Shown one piece after another: positions 1-5,646 of a DNA stretch of 10,282 nucleotides. The DNA is taken from positions 1-10,282 of the forward strand of contig JAUQXG010000017.1 of NCBI GenBank assembly GCA_030834765.1, written 5' to 3'. The DNA is from Lutispora sp. (GTDB taxonomy: Bacteria > Bacillota > Clostridia > Lutisporales > Lutisporaceae). The stretch's first letter is position 1. Each line of letters starts with the position of its first letter. Under the pieces are notes generated by a model, which was given only the letters and a program-made list of their open reading frames with translations, searched no databases and was not told the origin of the DNA. A program made the translations under genes and the position numbers.

Positions 1-417
1 TGAAAAAGGCATGTTGATAAAAGTATTAAACTTAATGCTCACTATTTTATCATTTAAAAGCCATGTTTCATAATCAATATTTAATTCAGCTTTAATGCTT
101 TTATCAGGAGCTTCATAATTTGCAACCTGTTTTTTGAATTCAAGTATTTTTCCCTCAATAAAAGTTTTTGTCTGTATATCGATTTTTTCTTTTCCAAAGA
201 GGGGATAGTGTGCGCCGATTACTGAATTGTCACCATATTCAATAATAGATTCTACAGTTCCGGCTTCCTTCTTTTCGGTATTATATTTTTCAAGATAGCT
301 GTAATCAGGTGTGCCTTGATTATCAGATATACTTGGCGGCTCTTTATATTCACCCCAGATTGCTGTAAAAGTAATCAACAAAGCTACAGTCAGGGCGAAT
401 ATAAGCTTTTTTACCAT
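1..417 (-). CDS. Exported PdaC/RsiV-domain protein, probable polysaccharide deacetylase (3' end cut by window)
   Basis: Only the first 139 codons are in the window; the gene runs off the left edge. Reading the minus strand from ATG 417-415 gives an open frame with a Lys-Lys start and a hydrophobic stretch at residues 5-20, consistent with a signal peptide or N-terminal anchor. After a short linker comes IGAHYPLFG (residues 67-75) and an amphipathic helix around FIEGKILEFKKQV. This matches the pattern of the PdaC/RsiV-like domain (DUF4163) that precedes NodB polysaccharide deacetylase domains in Firmicutes. In that family the enzyme removes acetyl groups from cell-wall glycans outside the membrane. 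The catalytic domain is not visible, so an RsiV-like or plain DUF3298 protein remains possible. The start is supported by GAGGTG at 431-426 and by a sigma-A-type promoter at 481-453. Confidence 0.6.
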   Translation of the reverse strand, partial: MVKKLIFALTVALLITFTAIWGEYKEPPSISDNQGTPDYSYLEKYNTEKKEAGTVESIIEYGDNSVIGAHYPLFGKEKIDIQTKTFIEGKILEFKKQVANYEAPDKSIKAELNIDYETWLLNDKIVSIKFNTFINMPFS

Positions 418-452
418 TATGTAAACACCTCGCTATCTATCTATATTATTTT

Positions 453-481
453 ATTATAATGCTGAAAACTTTTATGTGCAA
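453..481 (-). promoter_or_regulatory. Sigma-A-type promoter of the PdaC-like gene
   Basis: On the minus strand TTGCAC (481-476) is followed by a 17-bp spacer and a perfect TATAAT (458-453). It lies 36 bp upstream of the ATG at 417. It sits downstream of the AraC-type gene, so the PdaC-like gene can be transcribed independently of its neighbour. Confidence 0.75.
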
Positions 482-488
482 TGTAGGA

Positions 489-518
489 GGCTAAATAACA
501 GCTCTAGCGGCTAAATAA
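489..518 (-). repeat. Pair of 10-bp direct repeats upstream of the -35, candidate activator operator
   Basis: GGCTAAATAA occurs at 489-498 and again at 509-518 on the plus strand, which reads TTATTTAGCC on the minus strand. The period is exactly 20 bp, about two helical turns, and the proximal copy ends 7 bp upstream of the -35 hexamer of the PdaC-like promoter. AraC-family activators commonly bind two same-direction half-sites on one face of the helix next to the -35. The adjacent regulator gene makes it a candidate binder. The repeat is seen directly; the function is inferred. Confidence 0.4.
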
Positions 519-561
519 TTTTCTATATAAAGTGGACTCTTTTATTTCATTGTCTTTGCTG

Positions 562-1110
562 CTATTTTTTATTATCGTTTCTAAAGCACAAAGGAGAAGT
601 ACCAATCATCTTTTTGAAAACTCTTGAAAAGTGGGATAAAGTACTGTAACCCACTTCATAGCTAATATATGACACGGATAATTTAGTTTCAATTAATAAT
701 CTTATAGCATGCTTTATACGAGTTTGATGCTGATATTCTAATAATGTGCATCCTATAATTTCCTTAAATGTTCTATGAAGATAACAAGGGTTAATATATA
801 AGTTTTTAGCAATTGTGTTTAATGTGAACTTATCCGTATAATGAGAATCCATATATTCCTGGGCTTTTTTAGCTAATTCGTTTTTTGCCCCTTGCCAATC
901 CATAGAGTCTGGTCTACAACGACTGCATGATCGATACCCATGATTGATTGCATCTTCCGCAGTATAAAATATTTCAACATTTTTGGGGTTGGGTGTTCTG
1001 GATGTACAGGATGGTCGACAAAATATTTTTGTGGTTTTTAGAGCATAAAAGAAAATTCCATCAAATGCCTTGTCACAATTTTTAATTGCTTCCCATTGTA
1101 TTTCCGTCAT
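562..1110 (-). CDS. adaA: AdaA-like transcriptional regulator: Ada zinc domain plus AraC-type HTH
   Basis: The predicted protein has 182 residues from ATG 1110. Residues 1-70 form an Ada methylphosphotriester domain, with the zinc-binding Cys set C31, C35 (in FCRPSC) and C62, C65 (in CSRC). In the family, one of these cysteines takes a methyl group from DNA phosphotriesters and this turns on DNA binding. Residues from about 80 onward are an AraC-type double helix-turn-helix ending in a typical VFKKMIGTSPLCFR segment. There is no O6-methylguanine methyltransferase domain, as in Bacillus subtilis AdaA, which is a little longer (about 210 aa). A TTG in the same frame at 1125 is less likely as start, because the Shine-Dalgarno GAGGTG (1123-1118) lies over and just after it, 7 nt before the ATG. 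Expected role: sensing DNA alkylation. No ogt, adaB or alkA gene is visible nearby, so its target is uncertain. Confidence 0.85.
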   Translation of the reverse strand: MTEIQWEAIKNCDKAFDGIFFYALKTTKIFCRPSCTSRTPNPKNVEIFYTAEDAINHGYRSCSRCRPDSMDWQGAKNELAKKAQEYMDSHYTDKFTLNTIAKNLYINPCYLHRTFKEIIGCTLLEYQHQTRIKHAIRLLIETKLSVSYISYEVGYSTLSHFSRVFKKMIGTSPLCFRNDNKK

Positions 1111-1198
1111 TCTTATACACCTCAATTTAGTAACATTAGGACTTTTATGAGAAAACCAAATATTAACAATAATGATAAGATTGTTCTATATACTATAT

Positions 1199-1228
1199 AA
1201 TATAGTGGATTATCGAATTAAAAGTCAA
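1199..1228 (-). promoter_or_regulatory. Promoter of the AdaA-like regulator
   Basis: Minus strand TTGACT (1228-1223), 18-bp spacer, TATATT (1204-1199). The -10 lies inside a perfect 7-1-7 inverted repeat, ACTATAT-A-ATATAGT (1192-1206). A further AACAAT/ATTGTT inverted repeat (1165-1185) lies in the expected start of the transcript. These could be operators for autoregulation, or chance in AT-rich DNA. Confidence 0.5.
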
Positions 1229-1661
1229 TAGGGTGAAAAAAAAAGTTAAATTTTCTTGTATAATTTAAGTTAGAAAGAGCTAACTGAAAAGTGAATATTG
1301 TTAAATTTCTGATTTTAACTAAAAATTGAAGAAAATATGCAGCTATGAAAGTTTGAGGGAAATACATCTGCTCACATATATAACATGAAAAAGAATATTT
1401 TTTTTAACTATAGCTTGATAATGATTATCATTTTCTGTAAACATTTAGAAGATAAAGAAAATGATGATGTTTTTAATAATACTTTCACCAGAAGGGAAGC
1501 GGCTATAATTGAATGCATTTTCTATTCAAGAAGCAATGATTATTGTAAGAAGTGCATATGGAATTTAAAATCATAACAGCAAGTATAAAAATTTTATTTT
1601 AAATATAAAAGTTTTTATAAATAAAAATATTTGAATATTAGTATTAAAAAAGGAGGGCATT
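1229..1661. other. Long intergenic region ahead of feoA, no confident gene
   Basis: This stretch of about 430 bp separates the AdaA-like gene (minus) from feoA (plus). It holds a 6-bp inverted repeat AGTTAG/CTAACT (1268-1285) just after a TATAAT (1259-1264), a candidate promoter with TTGAGG 1353-1358 and TATATA 1377-1382, the Fur box at 1416-1430, and a second perfect TATAAT at 1504-1509 with a poor -35. An open frame of 63 codons (1385-1576) crosses the Fur box, but it has no ribosome binding site and no recognised domain. I treat the region as regulatory leader DNA. Confidence 0.5.
1416..1430 (+). promoter_or_regulatory. Perfect Fur box (7-1-7) upstream of feoAB
   Basis: TGATAATGATTATCA is an exact match to the Firmicute Fur consensus TGATAATnATTATCA. 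The longer 19-mer at 1417-1435 differs from the classical GATAATGATAATCATTATC at only two positions. It overlaps a possible -35 TTGATA (1415-1420), though the matching -10 is weak (TAAACA, 1438-1443). A stronger upstream promoter could instead be blocked by Fur bound downstream. Expected effect: Fe(II)-Fur represses the feo operon when iron is plentiful. Confidence 0.85.
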
Positions 1662-1889
1662 ATGATAGTTTCTTTAAAAGAATTAAAACCAAATGAAAGC
1701 GGAATTATCAAAAGTATAGGTGGGAGCGGGTTGATTCGCAGAAGGCTTATGGACATGGGAATAACGCCAGGAGCGAAGATTATTATGCGAAAAGTTGCTC
1801 CGCTTGGAGATCCTATTGAAATCAATATAAGAGGTTATGAGCTTAGTATAAGAAAAACAGAAGCAGATCAGGTTACAGTGGAAAAGTAA
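1662..1889 (+). CDS. feoA: FeoA, ferrous iron transport accessory protein
   Basis: This 75-residue cytoplasmic protein has the usual FeoA length and SH3-like sequence pattern: a Gly-rich first strand (IIKSIGGSG), an RRRLMDMGITPG turn around residues 26-37, and a closing strand that ends in VTVE. FeoA is thought to assist or regulate the membrane GTPase FeoB rather than carry iron itself. The ATG is preceded by a strong AAGGAGGG 5-6 nt upstream. feoB follows 32 bp after the stop, and the Cys-rich third protein follows that, so this is the first gene of a feoA-feoB-feoB-partner operon under the Fur box about 230 bp upstream. Confidence 0.95.
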   Translation: MIVSLKELKPNESGIIKSIGGSGLIRRRLMDMGITPGAKIIMRKVAPLGDPIEINIRGYELSIRKTEADQVTVEK

Positions 1890-1921
1890 CCAATTTTTTT
1901 GAGAAATGGAGGAGCAAAGAA

Positions 1922-3979
1922 ATGGCGTATCGTTTTACCTTAGCAGGAAATCCGAATAGTGGAAAAACAACACTGTTTAATTACCTGACTGGAAGTAATG
2001 CACATGTAGGAAATTGGCCGGGTGTTACCGTAGAGAGAAAAGAGGGTAGATATAAAAAAAGTAAAGAACAGATCAATATTATTGACTTGCCTGGAATATA
2101 CTCCCTTTCGCCTTATACAGCGGAAGAGGTGGTTGCTCGTGATTATTTATCACAAGAAAAGCCGGATGTAGTCATCAATATAGTGGATGCCACCAATATT
2201 GAACGAAATCTTTATTTGACCACACAGCTTTTAGAGTTGGGGATTCCAACTGTTATCGCATTAAATATGATGGATGAGGTCAAAGGGCGAGGGGATGAAA
2301 TTGATGCAGCAAGCCTTGAAAAGCAGTTAGGAGTCCCTGTTGTTCCAATAACTGCTACGAAAGGTCATGGCATAGATCAACTTATGGAAAGAGCCATAGA
2401 AGTCTCAAAAAACCATGAAATTATAGATAAAAATATTTTTGAAAATACGAAAATATCCGATGCGATAAAAGAAATCAGCCAGCTTTTAAAAACGAATGGA
2501 TATGCAAGTAGTGTTTATTACGCAGTAAGGCTGCTGGAAAACGATGAAAAGATCAATGAAAAGTTGAACTTAAGCAAATCCTTGCAATCGTCAATTCATG
2601 AAATAATAACGAAGAAAGAGAAAGAAACAGAAGAAGAGATGGAAACTCTTATTGCTGATTTAAGGTACAGATATATAGGTGAAGTTACCGTAAAACATGT
2701 AAAAAAGGGAAGAAAAGAAGGGGAGCTTTCTTTTTCGGATAAAGTTGATAAAATAGTCACAAATCGTATCTTGGGTATACCAATATTTTTCTTTGTAATG
2801 TACTTAGTATTTCAAATATCACTGGGACCCATATCCGCTTTTATCACAGATCCTTTTGTTACGCTTACCAGTGAGATTATACCGGAAGCAGTACAGAATT
2901 TGCTGATAAATGCAGGAGCCTCAGATGTAATAATCGGTCTGGTTATAGATGGTGTCTTTGCTGGTATAGGATCCGTATTAGGATTTTTGCCATTGGTTGT
3001 TTTATTGTTCTTGTGTCTTTCAATATTAGAGGATATTGGATATATGGCAAGAATTGCTTTTGTAATGGATAGAGTTTTCAGACGCTTTGGTCTTTCTGGG
3101 AAAGCCTTTGTGCCTCTATTAATGGGCTATGGCTGTGCAGTTCCGGCGATCATGGCTACGAGAACCTTAGAAGATGAAAGAAGCAGACGACTGGTCATCA
3201 CCTTGATGCCATTTATGTCATGTGGTGCTCGAATTCCAGTATATGCAGTATTTGTGGGTGCATTTTTTGCATCAAATAGAGTATTAACAACATTTAGCAT
3301 ATATGCTCTTGGTGTAGTGATTGCTATGCTATCCTGTATATTGTTAAATAAAACAGTATTTAAAGGCGAGGCAGCGCCCTTTATAATGGAACTGCCATCT
3401 TATCGTTTGCCTACATTAAGAGGTATTTCCTTGCATACATGGGAAAAAGCTAGAGGTTATGTCATAAAGGTAGGAACTATTCTTCTTGCAATGAGTGTGG
3501 TCATTTGGTTCTGCCAAGCCTTTAATTTTTCATTGCAACTGGTTGAGGAGCCTTCCGAAAGTATCTTTGGTATTATAGGAAATGTCATAGCACCTATTTT
3601 TACATTGAATGGATTCGGATTAGTAAAAGGAACAACACAAGTTCACTGGCAGATAGGCGCAGCATTGCTTACAGGCTTAATTGCTAAGGAAGCTGTTGTC
3701 AGCACATTAGGAATCTTATATATAAATGAAGGCTTAGAAGAATTGACAGGTGCTTTAGGTATAGCCCTTGGTGCTCATTTTACTCCTTTGGCAGCCTACT
3801 CGTTCATGGTATTTGTTTTGTTGTATGCCCCTTGCTTTGCAGCCATAGCAACAGCAAAAAAAGAGCTAGGCTCATGGAAATGGACTTTGTTTACAATCGC
3901 TTATCAATGCGGTGCGGCATGGGTGATATCTTTTATTGTGTACCAAGTTGGACATTTATTGGGGATTGGCCTTGTATAA
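1922..3979 (+). CDS. feoB: FeoB, ferrous iron transporter with N-terminal GTPase
   Basis: The 685-residue inner-membrane Fe(II) importer is complete. The N-terminal G domain shows G1 GNPNSGKTT (residues 9-17), the WPGVTVE switch region (32-38), G3 DLPG (55-58) and G4 NMMD (115-118). A charged helical GDI-like segment follows (about 170-275). The membrane part starts near residue 281 and contains two Gate-type motifs: GYGCAVP with C405, and [10 protein letters not shown] with C434. These positions are linked to the iron path in the family. More membrane helices continue to the C-terminus, and nothing is truncated or missing. The start has GGAGG about 9 nt upstream. The gene lies between feoA (32 bp) and a small Cys-rich membrane protein gene (57 bp), the standard clostridial arrangement. 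Fe(II) uptake probably rises when the upstream Fur box is unoccupied. Confidence 0.97.
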   Translation: MAYRFTLAGNPNSGKTTLFNYLTGSNAHVGNWPGVTVERKEGRYKKSKEQINIIDLPGIYSLSPYTAEEVVARDYLSQEKPDVVINIVDATNIERNLYLTTQLLELGIPTVIALNMMDEVKGRGDEIDAASLEKQLGVPVVPITATKGHGIDQLMERAIEVSKNHEIIDKNIFENTKISDAIKEISQLLKTNGYASSVYYAVRLLENDEKINEKLNLSKSLQSSIHEIITKKEKETEEEMETLIADLRYRYIGEVTVKHVKKGRKEGELSFSDKVDKIVTNRILGIPIFFFVMYLVFQISLGPISAFITDPFVTLTSEIIPEAVQNLLINAGASDVIIGLVIDGVFAGIGSVLGFLPLVVLLFLCLSILEDIGYMARIAFVMDRVFRRFGLSGKAFVPLLMGYGCAVPAIMATRTLEDERSRRLVITLMPFMSCGARIPVYAVFVGAFFASNRVLTTFSIYALGVVIAMLSCILLNKTVFKGEAAPFIMELPSYRLPTLRGISLHTWEKARGYVIKVGTILLAMSVVIWFCQAFNFSLQLVEEPSESIFGIIGNVIAPIFTLNGFGLVKGTTQVHWQIGAALLTGLIAKEAVVSTLGILYINEGLEELTGALGIALGAHFTPLAAYSFMVFVLLYAPCFAAIATAKKELGSWKWTLFTIAYQCGAAWVISFIVYQVGHLLGIGLV

Positions 3980-4036
3980 AAAAATAGATATAATATATAT
4001 TAGGAGTGATAAATAAAATAGGAAAGAAGGGAGAAC

Positions 4037-4192
4037 ATGGTTGATCTTATAATCATTCTATTGGCAGTAGGGATTGTTGTGTATTCCATATATCGATATG
4101 TAAAACGACAAAAGTCAGGTGGCGGCTGTGAGGGCTGTAGTGGCTCCTGCGGCTCTGGAGATAAATGTGATACGCAAAAGCATCCAAAGTAA
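4037..4192 (+). CDS. FeoB-associated Cys-rich membrane protein
   Basis: This is a small complete gene of 51 codons. Residues 2-19 form one membrane helix (VDLIIILLAVGIVVYSIY) followed by a basic stretch (RYVKRQK) and a Gly-Ser-Cys tail with C31, C34, C38 and C44. This is the layout of the FeoB-associated Cys-rich membrane protein family (Pfam FeoB_associated), normally encoded directly behind feoB in Firmicutes. The Cys-rich tail is probably cytoplasmic by the positive-inside rule and may bind Fe(II) or shield FeoB, but its biochemical role is not established. The ATG has GGGAG a few nt upstream and lies 57 bp after the feoB stop, with no terminator between. The operon terminator is at 4253-4301. 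Confidence 0.88.
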   Translation: MVDLIIILLAVGIVVYSIYRYVKRQKSGGGCEGCSGSCGSGDKCDTQKHPK

Positions 4193-4252
4193 AAGTCGGA
4201 GTAATCATTATTCATCTCCGAATGAGATATAAATTTATAGAGTATATTTGAA

Positions 4253-4301
4253 CAGATGCCCTTTCTCAATGAAAATTGTGAAAGGGCATCTGCTGTTTTT
4301 C
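4253..4301 (+). terminator. Rho-independent terminator of the feo operon
   Basis: A 13-bp perfect stem (CAGATGCCCTTTC at 4253-4265 with its complement at 4280-4292) continues past one T-T mismatch into CAAT/ATTG and closes on a GAAA tetraloop. It is followed by CTGTTTTT. The stem is unusually long and regular, and the T tract begins 3 nt after it. Confidence 0.85.
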
Positions 4302-4372
4302 TAAGATAAAATATAGTATTTATATATCAATCGTTGTACAATTTAAAAGAGAAATCCTTTAAGGAGGGCAAT

Positions 4373-4894
4373 ATGGAGCTAGCATTAAAAAGACTGGAAA
4401 AGTATACAATAGAAGACTTTGAACAGATGGCTAAATGGAATAATGATAGGGAAATCATGTATTTCAATACCGTAAGCAGAGAGGAAAAGGAATTAGAGGA
4501 GATAAGTGCAGAAACGCTAATGGAAGGGGCTATAAAAAATAAGAGCAAATATATTTACTATGTCATGAAAGGACTAGAGCCTATTGGAGAAGTAAGCATT
4601 ACGGATAAGTTCCAATTCCTGGAGTCTAAGGATGAAAAGGTTGCATGGATAAGCATTCTCATAGGAGAAAAAAAGTATTGGGGTCAGGGATTTGGACGGA
4701 AAGCAATGGAATTATTAGAAGATCAATGCAGAGAAATGGGCTATGAAAAAATTGAGCTAGGGGTTTTTCGATTTAATGAAAGGGCATACAAGATGTATAA
4801 AAAGCTTGGGTATGAAGAATTCAAGGTAATCCCTAATTTTACTTACTATGATGGGAAATGGCATGACGATATAAGGATGATTAAGACTATATAA
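4373..4894 (+). CDS. GNAT family N-acetyltransferase (copy 1)
   Basis: The protein has 173 residues and belongs to the RimJ/RimL-like branch of GNAT acetyltransferases, which move acetyl from acetyl-CoA to an amine. The beta-strand PIGEVSI (70-76), the acetyl-CoA loop GQGFGR (104-109), and the conserved NERAYKMYKKLGY helix (135-147) are visible. The substrate cannot be inferred: it could be a ribosomal protein, a small amine or a drug. The start is the ATG at 4373, 4 nt after AAGGAGGG; an in-frame TTG at 4334 has no such site. A paralogue of the same length lies at 8581-9102, with about 57% identity by ungapped manual alignment. The gene follows the feo terminator and ends in a terminator shared with the convergent membrane gene. 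Confidence 0.88.
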   Translation: MELALKRLEKYTIEDFEQMAKWNNDREIMYFNTVSREEKELEEISAETLMEGAIKNKSKYIYYVMKGLEPIGEVSITDKFQFLESKDEKVAWISILIGEKKYWGQGFGRKAMELLEDQCREMGYEKIELGVFRFNERAYKMYKKLGYEEFKVIPNFTYYDGKWHDDIRMIKTI

Positions 4895-4953
4895 AAAACG
4901 AAGCTGTTCATCAGAATAATCTTGAATGATAACGATGAACAGCCTCGTTTTTT
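4893..4953. terminator. Bidirectional terminator between convergent genes
   Basis: The arms 4893-4912 and 4934-4953 are complementary over 20 bp with a single mismatch (AAAAAACGAAGCTGTTCATC against its partner), with a 21-nt loop. The A-rich start and T-rich end supply a U tract in both directions. It begins within the stop codon of the acetyltransferase and ends at the stop codon of the minus-strand membrane gene. Confidence 0.9.
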
Positions 4954-5321
4954 TATTTTACCATTCCAAAGATTGCGCCAGATACAAAAGGAATAAGCCA
5001 AATGAACCATACAATGATGCTAAATTTATGAAAACTTAATTTCATTTTTTCATCATTTTTCCCTATTACAATAGTTGCCCAAATTGCATGAAGAAGCATA
5101 AGTATGATTGCCAATAAACCAGTTACTCCATGAAAATTAAACTTGAAACCACCTTGTGCTATTTTGCTCATGATGGTTGTTCCGGCAGTATCAAAAACGA
5201 GACCAATCCAAAATACGAATACATGCCATTTCTTTAAAGTAGACTGAAATTTTTCACTCCATACACCTATGGAATAAAATGTTAGAGCGAATACCATACA
5301 TATTACTGCATATAAAACCAT
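4953..5321 (-). CDS. Small four-helix membrane protein, HsmA/TIGR03987-like
   Basis: This 122-residue protein has four predicted membrane helices: about 3-21, 33-52, 64-86 and 98-120. I recognise the overall pattern as the TIGR03987/HsmA family of bacterial small membrane proteins, from memory only and without a search. Histidines recur at or near helix ends: H33, H64, H78 and H98. H64 and H78 are 14 residues apart in one helix, a spacing seen in heme-b-binding helices. Heme or metal binding is therefore possible but unproven, and no function should be assigned. The ATG at 5321 has a clear GGAGG at 5333-5329, 7 nt away. The gene converges on the acetyltransferase and diverges from rsgA. A possible promoter on the minus strand is TTGTTC, 17 bp, CATAGT, which is weak. 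Confidence 0.7.
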   Translation of the reverse strand: MVLYAVICMVFALTFYSIGVWSEKFQSTLKKWHVFVFWIGLVFDTAGTTIMSKIAQGGFKFNFHGVTGLLAIILMLLHAIWATIVIGKNDEKMKLSFHKFSIIVWFIWLIPFVSGAIFGMVK

Positions 5322-5486
5322 TGTGATTCCTCCAATATATTTTTAAAAATGTGATTCATATGGGTTATGGTAATAAAATCCACTATGATGAATATGTTCT
5401 GTGTGAACAAAGCCCATAATGATGTGATCTTAACTATATTGTGAATTTAAGTTGCAAAAAAGATGTAAATAAAAGTAAGAATAGTA

Positions 5487-5495
5487 TGATATAAT
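5487..5495 (+). promoter_or_regulatory. Extended -10 promoter for the leader peptide and rsgA
   Basis: TGATATAAT is a perfect extended -10 (TGn plus TATAAT at 5490-5495). No good -35 lies 16-18 bp upstream, which extended -10 promoters tolerate. The expected transcript start near 5502 places the leader ATG about 37 nt downstream. Confidence 0.6.
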
Positions 5496-5538
5496 AAGTT
5501 GGAAACTAAAAAAATCAATAAAAAAGGAGAGATGTTTT

Positions 5539-5595
5539 ATGTTTAAAATATATAATGTACAGATTGCAACAGCCAGGAGGGTGGTTTTAAACTAG
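5539..5595 (+). CDS. 18-residue putative regulatory leader peptide upstream of rsgA
   Basis: ATG 5539 opens an 18-codon frame encoding MFKIYNVQIATARRVVLN, stop TAG at 5593-5595. It has its own Shine-Dalgarno site (GGAGAG, 5526-5531) with a 7-nt spacer. Its last codons, AGG AGG GTG GTT, make the left arm of a hairpin that competes with an RNA structure covering the rsgA ribosome binding site. A functional protein of this size is unlikely. The more probable role is that the act of translating it sets the RNA fold ahead of rsgA. I do not recognise it as one of the known Erm or Cat leader peptides. Evidence is positional and structural only. Confidence 0.55.
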   Translation: MFKIYNVQIATARRVVLN

Positions 5596-5640
5596 CATTA
5601 ATCTGCCCTCCCATATAGCACAATATTTAAATTTGGGAGG
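5576..5640 (+). promoter_or_regulatory. Candidate translational attenuator controlling rsgA
   Basis: Segment 1 (5576-5584, GGAGGGTGG) can pair with segment 2 (5603-5611, CTGCCCTCC) in 9 pairs including two G-U. Segment 2 (5607-5612, CCTCCC) can instead pair with segment 3 (5635-5640, GGGAGG), which is the rsgA Shine-Dalgarno site; an A-U pair extends this. The two folds exclude each other. No U tract follows the first hairpin, so it is not an intrinsic terminator. A ribosome finishing the leader peptide would cover segment 1 and favour masking of the rsgA site. An idle leader would leave the site open. Confidence 0.5.
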
Positions 5641-5646
5641 AAAAAA

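Noticed and set aside
1111..1125. TTG at 1125 as start of the AdaA-like gene
   Set aside because: The Shine-Dalgarno sequence GAGGTG overlaps these codons and is correctly spaced for the ATG at 1110.
1571..1825. Minus-strand frame of 84 codons over feoA
   Set aside because: It is a shadow of feoA, with no ribosome site and no family resemblance.
4000..4269. Minus-strand frame of 89 codons behind feoB
   Set aside because: It is antisense to the FeoB-associated gene and part of the terminator, with composition reflecting the Gly-Cys codons of the real gene.
4334..4372. N-terminal extension of the first acetyltransferase from a TTG
   Set aside because: There is no ribosome site before it. The strong AAGGAGGG belongs to ATG 4373, and the shortened protein equals its paralogue in length.
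5391..5408. LexA/SOS box near GAATATGTTC...GAAC
   Set aside because: It does not match the 14-bp Firmicute pattern CGAACnnnnGTTCG; two positions are missing between the half-sites. Only a short GTTC/GAAC repeat remains.
5576..5612. Intrinsic terminator (transcription attenuator) before rsgA
   Set aside because: The hairpin is GC-rich enough, but AU-mixed sequence with no U tract follows it, so a translational mechanism fits better.
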